Shown here: piece after piece, positions 52,101-62,748 of the stretch
How the letters are laid out: each line of letters opens with the position of its first letter
Position numbering within the stretch: position 1 is the stretch's first letter
Assembly: GCA_024704765.1 (NCBI GenBank)
Contig: JAKMXF010000111.1
Span: forward strand, 884,619 to 948,618
Length of the DNA stretch: 64,000 nucleotides
Direction: 5' to 3'
Source of the DNA: Oopsacas minuta
Lineage: Eukaryota > Porifera > Hexactinellida > Lyssacinosida > Leucopsacidae
The notes under the pieces: generated by a model
What the model saw: only the letters and a program-made list of their open reading frames with translations
What the model was told of the DNA's origin: nothing
The model's database searches: none
Translations under genes and position numbers: made by a program

Positions 52101-54263
52101 CCGTGTCTCACTTGCCAGCTGTTCTCTCAACTTGTCCAGCTGTTCTTCATAATTTCCTCTCATCTCCTTCTGAGCCTCAGCTGTCTGTTGAAGCTGTACT
52201 CTCTCAGCTTGATGAGTACGTTTATACATATTTAATTTCTTTCCGCGAGTTTCAACGATTTTCTCCAACTCACTGACTCTAGTAGAGCTCTCTTCTAACT
52301 CTTTTACTAACTCCTGGGATTTGTCTCTGGAAGAAATAACTTCTCTCTTCTCAACCTCTATATCTGTCAGTAGTCCTGTTATGTGTAATCTCTGAGTATT
52401 AAGCTCTACATCTTGTCGTACCAGCTGCTCTGTCATCTGTTGTTTGTCTGCATTCAATTCTTGTATAATGACTTGTAGATTCTACACCATTTCATAATTA
52501 CAAATTCTATAGGAATAATAAATACAATAAATACCTCTCTTTCCTTAGAATCTAACCAAGAAGCTATTTGTGGAGAAGGTGTTGTGTTGAGTTCAGTTAG
52601 TCTATTCAGTTGTTCTCTCTGTCTAGCCAGAATCTTATTCTTCTCCTTTAGTTCTGCTCTTATAAGAGCTATCTGAGCAGCAGCTAGAGAGGAGGAGCCC
52701 TGACCTCCTGTACACATTTTTTCTGCTGAAGTGACAATGTTAGATAGCTTGCTTATGATAGGATCAGGATCAGGATCAGGAGGGGTCCTATCTGGGGTAG
52801 TAGGTTCGTTAGAAACATGAGCCTCAGCTACTAGCTGGGATAGCTCTGCTACTGATCCCTCTAAATGTGCTATATGCTGACTCCTAGTTTGTAATAATCC
52901 TCCTAATTCTTTGTTCTTAGTCTCCAATCCGTTAACTATCTTTTCTAACTCTACTACTCTCTTCTTGTCTGTCTGACTAGATAATAACTCTCTTTGTAGC
53001 TCAGATACCTTCACTTGAATGTCCTCGATCTCGCTCTCTAGCTCCAGAACACGTTTCTCTTTCTCTCTCAAACGGAGATGTATTTCACTCTGATCCATCT
53101 CCAATTGGGAGTGGTGAGGAGACATGGGACTTGCTCCTGACACAAAATCTTGCAACTGTTTCAATTCAACTGTTTTACTCTGCATCTGATTCAGTATAGA
53201 CTTTATAGTATCGTCTCGTTTAGCTACTAATTTCCTCTTAGATTGTGCTGAAAACTCTAATTCTGAAATCTTCTTCTCCAGCTGTTGGACGCGAATTTCT
53301 TGCTTCCCACAATGTATAATAAGTTCTTCTCTACTGCTTGTCCTCAGGCTATCACTGCCACAATATAGAAACCTATAATTAGCGGTTATAGTTGATAAAT
53401 AATTATTTTACTCATTTACTTCCAAACTACTATATGTACTGCTTCTCCTAGCGATTGAAGTCAGAGATATCTGTACAAGTGTTAATTCGGTAAATAATTA
53501 TGCAAAAAGGTTTCTTACATCATCATATTTTTAATGATTTTTGATTCCGTCATATCTAATGAGCTGTGTTAAGTAAGTAATATAGAGGAGTATCCAATTT
53601 AGTATTAGGTCAGGTTATTATGATGTGCAATAACCCAGTAGCAATAAATCCACAAATAACCTGATTATACAATAATCTATTAGTGCTTATTCATACAAAA
53701 TACAAAATTCTACGGTTCCCAACCTTTTCTCCCTTGGACCCCCTCTACCGGACCACCTAGGAGTCCATTGACCCAAGGTTGGGAACCGATTATACCATTA
53801 ATAAGATAACTCACGTCTCAATTCTAGCCTCACTCTCTCTACTTCTCTCTAACTCTTCTTGCAGCTGTTTCACACTAACCTCTCTCAATTCTAACTCTAA
53901 TGTGAGTTTCTTGAATCTATCCAGTAGTCTTGAGTATCCTCCTGAAGCTTCATCTCTGTCTCTGCAGCCAGGGGAGTGTCCTGATGTCTCAGAGAGAGAA
54001 GAAAAAGCACAAGTGTTAGGAGAGAGGAGATTGGGAGTTACTGGACCAGATAGGGGAGTAGGACCAGTGAGTTGTCCTGGAGCAGGTGGTGAAGAAGGCC
54101 AAGGGGGGTGCGAGTATGAATCAAAGCTACTGTTAGAGCTTGCACTCTGAGCGCTGTGTGCACTATGCGGGCGACTATTTTGTCCCCCCAGGAGGCCCCC
54201 CGATGTGGAAACACTCATAGAGCGAACCTTACGTTGTACCAGCGGAGGTTCTGGGAATGACAT
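49131..54263 (-). CDS. Long coiled-coil protein with Rab11-FIP-like C-terminal motifs
   Basis: Six exons, read 54263-53815, 53354-52535, 52481-52071, 51983-51834, 50089-49739 and 49460-49131, join in phase to 836 aa. A second in-frame acceptor for exon 2 exists 18 bases upstream (53372). The N-terminal 130 residues are Ser/Pro-rich (MSFPEPPLVQRKV, SHPPWPSSPPAPGQL); the rest is almost continuous coiled coil (QLQEELERSRESEARIE, EKEKRVLELESEIEDIQ, LRQELLQHTISEKDALI). The last exon holds two short segments resembling the Rab11-binding FIP-RBD: LRLYLDQVLALVLEYKPSLL and LQQYISQLLERVVVQIPYLV. That suggests an endosome tether or motor adaptor, but the identification is by eye and only moderate. The fourth intron (50090-51833) contains an NHL-repeat gene on the opposite strand, and the last intron a complete hAT element. 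The frame has a GTG one codon upstream; the ATG at 54263 is used. Confidence 0.75.
49508..49679. mobile_element. 172 bp hAT-type MITE with 8 bp target duplication
   Basis: The left end cagtggttcctaacc and right end ggtttgggaactgcta are imperfect inverted repeats, and the element is bounded by an exact 8-base direct repeat ctctaata (49500-49507 and 49680-49687). CAGNGGTTCC-type ends with an 8-base duplication are the mark of hAT elements. It sits in the last intron of the coiled-coil gene and was probably a recent insertion. Confidence 0.9.
50122..50301. mobile_element. MITE copy next to the NHL gene
   Basis: Left end cagtcaagcttgtcatatcg with TA at 50120-50121; right end cgatataacggggagttgat is degraded. 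Read on the minus strand it matches the copies in the myosin introns (aaattgtaca, ccccaaaac, tatcgtggtctcttgagctt, ttgactgta). Confidence 0.65.
50383..51639 (+). CDS. NHL-repeat protein (TRIM-like, no RING)
   Basis: NHL repeats build a six-bladed propeller that binds RNA or protein in TRIM2/3/71-type regulators. The frame begins at a TTG inside a transposon remnant; the likely start is the ATG at 50383 (MATADAPEVNTAPVVEKIY), giving 418 aa. Residues about 20-130 form a coiled coil (EELTQLKQEIADEFEKIHTV), as in the BBox C-terminal region of TRIM proteins. NHL blades run from about 173 to the end (LTKPRGLAIDNNGIVYIADY, FTADIKVTYKQELAVLF, DFQTPVGVSVNQSGDVYVCD). No RING finger or B-box is present, so this is a trimmed TRIM-NHL relative without its own ligase activity. 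It is intronless and lies in the fourth intron of the coiled-coil gene on the opposite strand, again suggesting a moved copy. Confidence 0.87.
   Translation: MATADAPEVNTAPVVEKIYREDKRAQYFKEELTQLKQEIADEFEKIHTVLREEESKLQNEIDMNLHKIEELVNKRADRVNQLKKGLEELEQGLAHNNLTHLLADARIKIDKEIDKLLHQERLELPQIQLQCKPTNLNRYNLCKLEDKTHPYTYRHDPAMSCVSTGEKGGLTKPRGLAIDNNGIVYIADYTKSQIEVYSQDGEHINTLVDRKMREPLYLCVSADNLYVSCENRCLLRLSIGSGKRTAIIETQLHISGMCIDAEYGLIGCIWQKNRICLFDNQLDKKGEIQLNTKHHKPGVTFTADIKVTYKQELAVLFYKSSYPLQVFNREGELISCLLSQDQVGGALYFCLDSYDNILITDISAHQLKIFTPQGDLLTRIGKKGQQQGDFQTPVGVSVNQSGDVYVCDCKQNYMLQMF
53713..53788. mobile_element. 76 bp hAT-type MITE
   Basis: Ends cggttcccaacctt and aaggttgggaaccg are perfect inverted repeats, with further pairing between cttggacc and ggtccattg-like inner sequence. 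It has the GGTTCCCAACC hAT-type end. It lies in the first intron of the coiled-coil gene, 27 bases from the exon 1 donor. A target duplication is not evident. Confidence 0.7.
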
Positions 54264-54464
54264 CACGTCTAGTGACCTGGTTGCTAATTACTTATTTAAT
54301 AATTATACTATTTATCCTATAAAACAGTTAATAGACTAGCAGCAAATAATTAACTGCAGGTATAATACAATGTTCAATAATATTCTTATAATACAATACA
54401 ATATGTGAGATTAGCAGTGTTGTAAGAGACGCATGTTTAAGTTATTAAGCAAAATGCAAAAAGG

Positions 54465-56525
54465 TTACTTATTCCTATGGAAATCTCTAGCCAGGTCCAT
54501 TAACTCAACATGACTAGTAGACGGATCAGCCCTCTTCTTCCTGGTTACCTCAGTAGTACTAAGCATTGGATAAGGCTCTGTTGGAGAGGAGATATAAGTT
54601 TTGGGGTTGTATGAAGTGTCTGGTTTAGATGTGTAGTTATAAAAGCTAGTATATCCTTGAGATGAAGAAGGTTTACTTAGACTGTCAAGATAGTTAGATC
54701 TAGGAAATGTCTTTGGATTTTCAGTATTTGTAGCTTGTTCTCGTGTCCTGGAGGAGGGAAGATAAGATCTGTCCAGAGAGCTAGTATCTCTATAGTAAGA
54801 AGAGGGTTGTGGTGGAGAGAGGTATGATCGTGTGGGAGATTGATAAGCCTCTCTACATGGAGATATTGTAGTCTGTATTTCTGTAAATTTCAAGTCAGAA
54901 TAAGGATTCAACGCAGTTTTATGAGGATACAGCTGGTTTGTCTTATTGGAAGATAGAATATCTCCTCGTGTATGTTGAGGTGATAACTTGCTAGTTAAAG
55001 GGGCAGGAAGAAATGAGGAGGGTAGTGTATAGGAGGGACGGGAGTATGTAAACTGGGGTGAAACAGGAGGATAAGAGGATTGGAAGATTCGATCTTTTTC
55101 TCTCTTCTCCCTCTCTTCCTTCTGTCTCAATTCCTTAGCTTTCTTGACCTTATACTCTTCAAACTTTACCTCAGTATGAGAAATCAAGTTGTTAATAATA
55201 TCAGTATAGAACTCATGTGTACTGGGCCATATCTTGGCAGCAAGTACAGTCTTTCCATCAGAAATGGTAATCTCTTCTATATCCAAATACTCACTAAGTT
55301 TAGCTACATCTTGTGCTATAGGGCTAGGATATCTGTCAAGCAGATTGTTAAAGGATGATAAAATAGGTTTATCGTATTCATCTTGGAATTGTATACTTAA
55401 TCTGTCTCCTTCAGGACCAACCAATGGTATCACGACTTCTTGGAACCTAATGGTTGATACCCCTGGAGCTATTAGGTCGTTATAACAAGCTACTAGAGGA
55501 GCGAAGTGTGAGCAGCAGTATGTCAGCACTATAGGTATCTGGTAGCACTTCTTAGGGTCTCTGTCTAGAGGGAGATATACACCCCCGAAGTATACAGGAG
55601 ATATAGGTCTGCCATCTACATCCTGTAGTACAGAATCTGATATTACAATTATAGGTCTATTTATGACGTGTGCTAGCGCGAATATGTGTACCTCTTCCAG
55701 ACTCTTGTAAGGCAGAGATGGTACAGAAGAATCAGGTTCATCAGTTTGGAGGTTAGAATCAGAGATGGAAATATCCAGAGAAGCAAGAGACACAATGGTA
55801 TGCCATTCATTCTCCCATTCACCCTCATCAAACTCAAATCCAGCTCTACCATTCAATTCAGCCTGTTGTCTCTTCCATCTACATTTTAGTTTACGGGATT
55901 CTACAGGGTCTCCCAGGTAATCATGCAGGAGTCCCCTCAGCACTAGTTCTTCATCTTCCACACCGAATATAGCTCTACTCACCGCGTGTAATAAACAATT
56001 CCCATCACCCTGTGTCCTGAGAGGAGCAAGAGGGGTGTAATTCCCGTACTTTACCCACCAGTTAAGCCGCTCATATAAATACTTGAAATGAGATGATTCA
56101 AAGAATATCTTAGGAGCAAATTCACGTAGTTCTTCAGATTGAAACTCAACTTCTCCTAAATAGAATGTTATTCTAAAATGTTTGCATCTCTCTATTAGTT
56201 GTTGGTATTTCTTTCCTTCAAGTAGTTTAGGCTGAGACTTGACTTTCTTCAGGAGTATAGAACTTGTAGAGAAGTCTTGATTGTGTCCTAATCCAACGGA
56301 TAGCGAGCCTGTCTTTTGTCCTGTAGCTTTATCCTTTCTTCCTGGAGAAGATGACATAGTTTCATTTCCTTTCTTCATTTCTTCTAACACTCTATTAGTT
56401 TGTGTTTTGCTCCAGTTGCATTGAATCAAAAGATCTCGTAGAAATTCTCCATCATGTCCCTGTGCTAGAAAGTAGTTGTAGAGGCGTAGCTTGTCGCTGT
56501 AAGCTTTAGTTGAATATGAGCTCAT
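54465..56525 (-). CDS. OTUD7: OTU deubiquitinase, OTUD7/Cezanne type
   Basis: OTUD7 proteins cleave ubiquitin chains (Lys11-linked in Cezanne) and restrain NF-kB signalling. The frame starts with TTG after an acceptor-like ttgcag, so an upstream non-coding exon is likely; from the ATG at 56525 it is 686 aa. The N-terminus (LRLYNYFLAQGHDGEFLRDL then TNRVLEEMKK) resembles a UBA domain. The OTU domain (about 150-350) has the catalytic loop LRTQGDGNCLLHAVSRAIFG with the active Cys, LKCRWKRQQAELNGRAGFEF, EVHIFALAHVINRPIIVISD, FGGVYLPL and the catalytic His in CCSHFAPLVA. The WRWQQ-like and EEVHIFVLAHV motifs are those of the A20/Cezanne subfamily. The C-terminal third is Ser/Tyr/Pro-rich disordered sequence, and the A20-type zinc finger that ends vertebrate OTUD7 is not present. 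Confidence 0.88.
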   Translation of the reverse strand: MSSYSTKAYSDKLRLYNYFLAQGHDGEFLRDLLIQCNWSKTQTNRVLEEMKKGNETMSSSPGRKDKATGQKTGSLSVGLGHNQDFSTSSILLKKVKSQPKLLEGKKYQQLIERCKHFRITFYLGEVEFQSEELREFAPKIFFESSHFKYLYERLNWWVKYGNYTPLAPLRTQGDGNCLLHAVSRAIFGVEDEELVLRGLLHDYLGDPVESRKLKCRWKRQQAELNGRAGFEFDEGEWENEWHTIVSLASLDISISDSNLQTDEPDSSVPSLPYKSLEEVHIFALAHVINRPIIVISDSVLQDVDGRPISPVYFGGVYLPLDRDPKKCYQIPIVLTYCCSHFAPLVACYNDLIAPGVSTIRFQEVVIPLVGPEGDRLSIQFQDEYDKPILSSFNNLLDRYPSPIAQDVAKLSEYLDIEEITISDGKTVLAAKIWPSTHEFYTDIINNLISHTEVKFEEYKVKKAKELRQKEEREKREKDRIFQSSYPPVSPQFTYSRPSYTLPSSFLPAPLTSKLSPQHTRGDILSSNKTNQLYPHKTALNPYSDLKFTEIQTTISPCREAYQSPTRSYLSPPQPSSYYRDTSSLDRSYLPSSRTREQATNTENPKTFPRSNYLDSLSKPSSSQGYTSFYNYTSKPDTSYNPKTYISSPTEPYPMLSTTEVTRKKRADPSTSHVELMDLARDFHRNK

Positions 56526-56893
56526 ATGGAGACAGATGTTAGCTAGAATATACTGCAATATATACAGCAGATATCAAGATACTTCAGACGTGTAATTTAT
56601 AGGGGTTCTGATTAGTTTGGTGAAAGACGAATGATATTTTATGTCACTTGAATAATTAGATACATTGTATAAATCAAACAAATTTATAAAAGAATTTAGG
56701 AACGTGTAACGACATCTAAACCAGTCGTAATGGCAAAGTTCTTAGCTATATCGGCGCCAGCTTCTATCTTAATTACATTCTAAAGGTAAGTGACTAGAAT
56801 GAATTCCAGAAGAGAAGCTAAATGCACTGATAAAGTCTCGAATTGAAATTTTGAATAAGTACACTTGTATAGTATCTGTAACAAAATCACTAT

Positions 56894-57181
56894 ATGGAAA
56901 AGGCAAATTCAAGGAATTTAGAGAAAGATGCTTACACTAAACTGAGAACAACATTAGAAGAGGGTCTACTGGTGAATCTGCTGACCTGTAGTGGAGTTGT
57001 CACCAAGGAACTAGAAACTAAACACCTCTCAAAAGAGGTTACATTACATTTAGCAATGAGCTATATAGAGTTGTTATTAGAAATATCAGCGTATGCAAGA
57101 ACAAATGAAGTTGGAAAATGTGGAGATATCTCTGAGTTCAATCAGGGCTCGAAAGGTTTGAAGTATGACAGAGAAGCATAG
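56894..57181 (+). CDS. Hypothetical 95 aa protein
   Basis: A short frame from ATG to stop with a helical appearance (KLRTTLEEGLLVNLLTCSGV, TLHLAMSYIELLLEISAYAR). No family recognised. It lies head-to-head with OTUD7, about 370 bases apart. It may be a real small gene, a first exon, or chance. The Leu-rich heptad-like pattern is the only feature in favour. Confidence 0.3.
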   Translation: MEKANSRNLEKDAYTKLRTTLEEGLLVNLLTCSGVVTKELETKHLSKEVTLHLAMSYIELLLEISAYARTNEVGKCGDISEFNQGSKGLKYDREA

Positions 57182-57348
57182 ATCGAATTACATAGAATAA
57201 GTAAACACGGACAGGAAATTTGAGATCGTCGTAAATTTAGCGATGTGTAATATATTGTAATATATTTGGAAATTCATACAATGAACAATATTGTATTCAT
57301 TCATTGGGCGGACAGAGGGAAAGATCGAATACGCAAGGCTCTAGATCA

Positions 57349-57372
57349 GCGGTTCCCAACCTGGAGTCCACA
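57349..57372. mobile_element. hAT-type element end fragment
   Basis: cagcggttcccaacctggag resembles the ends at 49508 and 53713 but no opposing end is found nearby. Confidence 0.45.
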
Positions 57373-57714
57373 TAATGTGGTTAAATTGTTATAGGGGGCT
57401 CACTATCCATTTCTCCTTTCTTAAGCTTACTCTCTTCCTGCTGTTGTATTCTAGTGAAACTAGACTGCTTTACTGTATCGAATAGAATATAGTACACGGT
57501 AGAACATGGTGGAACATGGTGGAATATTTGTGTATCATAAAACTGAATGTAAAGTTCAACAAATGTCCTGAAAGTTATTTACAAATAGGAAAATTATTTA
57601 TTACAAATAATACCAATACTAGCATTAGTTTCAATACAATTAATTGGTGAGATAATCAAGATGGGGATTTACACATTCTAGAAAATAGCATTTCAACTTA
57701 AATATATTTTTCAG

Positions 57715-60700
57715 CTAAGTGTCCGTCTTTACATCTGAAAATATTGTCCTTTGGAATAACATAGAGTCTCCTAACAAGTTTTGCGCTGATTGAAATAATT
57801 TTAATACATTTTCTATCCCAAATAAATAACCGTCTTCATAATTTCCCGGTTTCCATTCTGACTTGTGATTAATTTTAATCCTGGGAGGGACTGGGATTGT
57901 TTTACCAAAGTCTATCATCCATAAATTAGCCTTGTTAGTGATAGCTCCATTGGAGTGAACGAACAGTAACGAAGAACCAATGAGCTATATAAATACAATA
58001 CGGTAATAATCTGGTTTCAAACAAATAAAATGATCATTTCAGTTGTAAGTAAGGTTGAAATCGAGGAATAGAGACAAATCAATCCCATAAACAAAATAAC
58101 CCGATTTCAACTCTACCTGATTCTTTTCAATAAAAGGAGATTGCTGTAGTCTAATGAGGAGTTCTTTCAATCTAGATATGTAGGTGGCCTAGAGAGATAC
58201 TCTTGAAAATATAATTCAGCAAAATTCAAATTTTATTAAACTTACCAAAAGAGTTTGGTCGAACCTACTAAATTCAAAAATACAATCTATTATCTTGTCT
58301 TTATCCTTCATCGTTTTAAAATCCTTGGAAACACCTTCCGTATTCTAAGATAGATATAATCTGATACGTGTATTCGAAATACACGTATTTTATGTATCTG
58401 ATTTAAAACAAGTTCAATTTGATAATTACCAATCTTGAGGCATGGAAAGACAGTATGCCAAAGACAACATAAGTGATGAGGACATATAAGATAAACTCAC
58501 ATGACTTACTTTAATTCCTTCTATCCTGAATCCCAGATCTACAGTTGAAGTCTGAGACTCCCTGAAAGCCATATAACGATACTTCGAGATAGCTGTTAGT
58601 TCGTTTTCCTCGTCTGTGGGTGCTTTCGGATCAACTGCACACATCTTTTCATACAAATCCTACAAATACGAGCAGACATGAACATTACTACAACCATACA
58701 TAGATCAAAGTCCAAACTACTAATCACATAAGGATGTCATATTTGTGACGTCAAATGCCATTTGAAATTATACTAACCTTACGCCATTTCGTCTTGTAGC
58801 GAGCATGTACAATTTCTTCTTCATGAAAAGTCCTGTATAGGTAAGTCAGTGTATTGATATAGTAGTATAGAGGAAGTTCGACTCCACATAATCATATAAA
58901 TTAATATAATATTACTAACCTAAGCCCAATCTTTATGTCCATGAGAGATGGGTTATCAAAGTCTCGAAGGAGATCTTGCATCTGTATGTATTCTAAACGG
59001 TATTAGCATAGAATACGGCAAATACACGCATTCAATCGAGCAAAAACTCAATGATTTGTGAAGATTAAATAACTGTAAGACCGTTTACGACAAGCCGGCA
59101 CCTGATAAGTTAGATTTAAACTTAATAAAGCCATAATTTGGGTAAGATAGTGGACAGAACTGTGAAATACTATTGAAATAGAAATTAACATAAATTAGCC
59201 AGATAAAATATGTAACAATCAGCAGAATGGTAAGATTGGCTCACTGAAAGATAAATTCAAATTTGATCAAACTTTCAGAGAAATATTTCAATATTAGAAA
59301 ATTTCCTAGTTTAGTGATCTATGGGGGAGGATTATTACGCTGGTCAAAACACAGTGAATTGATTTACTTTCATTGAATAGCATACTGAATTTATTATAGT
59401 AGTCAGCATGTTGCAATTTTTAGTATGACACAGTAAACAAAGTTCGGATATTGAAATAGAAAATTTCCAAGAATTGAGACATAGAAAGTAGATGTAGGTA
59501 GGAACATATGTTGGCTACTAGACTCTCACCTTCTCCATTAATTGTTTGAACTCCAGAAAACTTTGGTACGAATCCTTCAAGAAACGGATCTTCATTCAAT
59601 TTCTCCAAAGCAATTCTCTCAGGCATAGCAAGCTTCTTGAGAATAGTACCTGCTTCTACTCCCTGACGAAATGACCCTATAATGAATCAAAGTAAATATC
59701 GTTCACTAGAATTGTTCTAATTAAAATGATACTTACCATGATGACCAGCTAACTGAATCCAAGGATATTTCTTCCTGTAAATTTGAACGAAAGGAGACCA
59801 CATTATCATTCTACGAACCTTTAGCCACTAAACACATCAAAAAATACACAAATCGATAACCGAGTCTTATTTATACTTAATTAGATGGAGATAAAAGAAT
59901 AGCGATTTAACTCAATGCTACATATGTGCTAATAATACATAAGCCGAAAGTTCAGATAATGACATGATTGGTCATTATACGTGGTACATGATTATAATCA
60001 ATGTGGCAGTAAATTTCCACATATTATAAAAAAGCAATAATATACGTCATATGCGTAATCAAATTCCATCTATTCACGTTTTGGATATATTATTTATTCT
60101 ACAAATTGGGCTCTCCTGACTTGTCTATCTGTGATGCCAGATTTTTTGATACTGACCTAAGCCATCACATTAATATTTGATGAGTGATTTGTTAGGAAAA
60201 TTAAATTGTATGCGTTTGCAATTCCGTTGGGAAGAATCAGTGGATGTAAGAATGCACTGTATCTTTTAATTAGGTATATTACATGGCCATGATTGGTTAG
60301 AAGTCAGCGCTATTCATCAAAGTTCCATGCAATTCATCGAATTAGGAATATGCATTTCATCGATTTTACAACCCTGTACACATTTCTATGCTCCGTAGTC
60401 GGTTACTGCGATATCTATGAATGACTAGTGCCTCAAGGACATGCACATACGTATTTAATATTTGTATTTATTAACTTACACTCTCTTTGGCTTTCCTTGC
60501 TTGTGGTTTGCTATCCTTCTGCTCGGTGGAAGAGAAATCTGAATTAGAAGCACTCATAGAAGAACAAGAATCAGAAATATTGAAGGGAGAAGCTTCTCGA
60601 GAAGTGCTGATGTCAGAATTAAAATCAGAATCCTCAATTTGTTGACAAGACGGACGCCTTGTAGAGGGAATACGGAAAGTGCACATTTGCTGAGAAGTAG

Positions 60701-61112
60701 GACTGAACAAATCGTGAGAACCACATGCCACTCTATCATCAAATAATTTCTCTAAGCTCTCTGTGAGTGTGTAGACAACCGCAGCTTTTGCTGATAACTG
60801 TGAAATGTCTTCTCGGAGAGAAGAGTCAGTTTCAGAATTATTCCGTCCATCGCTTATAGAGGGAGGTTGCCCTTCTGTAGTAATATTAGAATTTTCTATT
60901 GAGTCCGGTGAGAGATAATGGAAGTCCTTAGGGCAGGACGAGGCAGTCTTGAGTGAACTGTGATTACTTAAACTCACAGAGAGCTTCGAATATGAGCCTA
61001 ATGATTGCTCAGTTAGACTTTGGATATGTTTAGTTCGAAGTACTAAAGTTTTGGACCTGCTATGATTAAAATTCTTAGACATTTTTGCATCATCAGGGGA
61101 TCGTTCTGCCAT
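57715..61112 (-). CDS. ITPK: Inositol-trisphosphate 3-kinase
   Basis: ITPK phosphorylates Ins(1,4,5)P3 to Ins(1,3,4,5)P4, ending calcium release and making a signal of its own. Nine exons, read 61112-60480, 59827-59737, 59676-59530, 58992-58920, 58832-58778, 58659-58510, 58344-58246, 58188-58117 and 57984-57715, join in phase to 529 aa (ITPKA 461). Exon 1 (211 aa) is Ser-rich and disordered. The catalytic region starts [20 protein letters not shown] and includes the inositol-kinase motif [12 protein letters not shown] (PxxxDxKxG), [32 protein letters not shown], the SSLL motif in [13 protein letters not shown], and [12 protein letters not shown] with the metal-binding Asp, then [18 protein letters not shown]. 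Every expected catalytic motif is present. The calmodulin-binding segment of vertebrate ITPKs would fall near exon 2 ([10 protein letters not shown]). IPMK and IP6K are excluded by the DPKAPTDEE and SSTxxLGFRIEG blocks. Confidence 0.95.
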
Positions 61113-62748
61113 ATGGAAATAGTGATGGAATTGTGTGAGTCTGGTTTATATAATGAATGGAAGAGATGTTGTATTAACTCAATACTGAATGATGAACGTT
61201 TGTAACATTGAAACTGATAGATTAAACTAGTACACTAGAATGTGGAGTAATCCATCCATAACGAGACTATTGTTGCTATACACCAAAAAATTAATAGCTA
61301 CACAATCCAGGAATTCACACAAATTCTATCATAAATAGATAGCCACATTTCTTTGATTGCAATCAGCTGTACATATTCCAACTCGGTAAAGTACTCAATT
61401 AACACTAATAACGTGATAAGCACTTCAAAATAAATTTGAAACTAATGGACGGTCAGGGCTTCTATTACTATAATAACTATAGTAAAGTTCTAAATGAATA
61501 CAAGTCAACGGTAAGCTTGAAGACGCTTGAACCATGGTTTGAGGATTATCCATGCTAGCCAAATGTATTTAGGGCGATATGGTCACTGAAGGATATTTAT
61601 TGAGAAATTGGAATGACTTATTGACCAGCTACCGTATCCGTATGTGTATACCGTATCACCTCCAATAATTCCCCATCCTTGAGGCGCACAAAACTAATAA
61701 CTGTTTACAATGAATCGTCATCTCCCCTGTATGTATTTTGATTTATCTACTGTTGTTAGAATAAATACACATAAATTAATCACATACATAGGTATGATTA
61801 TATAGAAATTAGTGTGTTTACAAAAATCAAAACTTCCCTCAGGTGGCCTTAGGTTGGACAGTATGGCAACGTTCTAAGATTATTTTTGATATTTTGTAGA
61901 AAGGTGTGTATAATTTACTAAATAGTAAATATGTATAAATAATTGCTAATTCGCCTATCAGCAATATTTGTCTAAAATGGCAAGTTTTCAGGCCATTCGT
62001 ATTGGAAATAATTCCTCTAATCAAGTTCGCGTATTAGCAATGCAAAATACAACTTCCTAATCATTCTGGAATTTATTACAAGGGCGTAGCCGCGTAGGAA
62101 GCAAATTTTAAGTGATGGAGGTCAAAATATATCTCGTTATATAAATAATATGATATATATGCCCCCAAGAACTTTCGATAGCATAAACCCTCAAATACAT
62201 GTACACATGATATCACCTAAAATAACGGATTTACCGGTACTAACAAATAACAAAACCCCTACACTTAAGGAAGTCTCTCTAAACTGATCTGAGGTCAAAG
62301 TGGCTGGGCCATCTCCTCTGGTCCCACCTACTCCACCACTGAACTAGTCAATACTAGTTGGAAAATTGCTGTTCTAGAAATATATAATAATACGATTATT
62401 CTTGCAAAAATGCATTCTACAGACTACGGTTCTACAACCATGGTATATTTACTGTCAGGCCTTATTATAAAGAACTTTATGATACACCACGTACTAATAT
62501 ACATACAGTCAAAATATAGTTAAGAAATGTCTAGAGTGTTGTTAACGAAAAAGCTAAATAGTTTCCAATATTATATAGAAAACACTAAATGTACACTGGC
62601 GTCTTCTTCACTAGATACCCCGGCAAATGGATGGAAGGATAGGGATAGCAACGTTTGGTGATTCATAGTATCTAAAAAACAGCTGAAATAATATACTATT
62701 ATTCATATGCATGAAGCTATCTATGAATGAATATTTAAATAATTAATA
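61113..62748. other. Intergenic, mostly unexplained
   Basis: 1.6 kb between ITPK and the ependymin-related gene. The only candidate is a possible plus-strand first exon (61445-61510). The 61-codon minus-strand frame at 61839-62024 has no domains. No transposon closed here. Confidence 0.4.
61445..61510 (+). CDS. Possible first coding exon of an unknown gene
   Basis: An ATG opens MDGQGFYYYNNYSKVLNEYK followed by ST and a consensus donor gtaagc at 61511. The peptide has non-random composition (Tyr/Asn) but no family is recognised and I could not find a following exon. It would be divergent to ITPK at a distance of 333 bases. Weak call. Confidence 0.2.

Larger units (their letters stand above)
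56526..57714. other. Intergenic with one small frame and a hAT end
   Basis: Between OTUD7 and ITPK. It holds the unassigned frame at 56894-57181 and a fragment at 57349-57372 (cagcggttcccaacctggag) that matches hAT ends, with no partner end found. Two tandem copies of a gtagaacatggtgg-like motif occur at 57498-57521. Confidence 0.5.
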
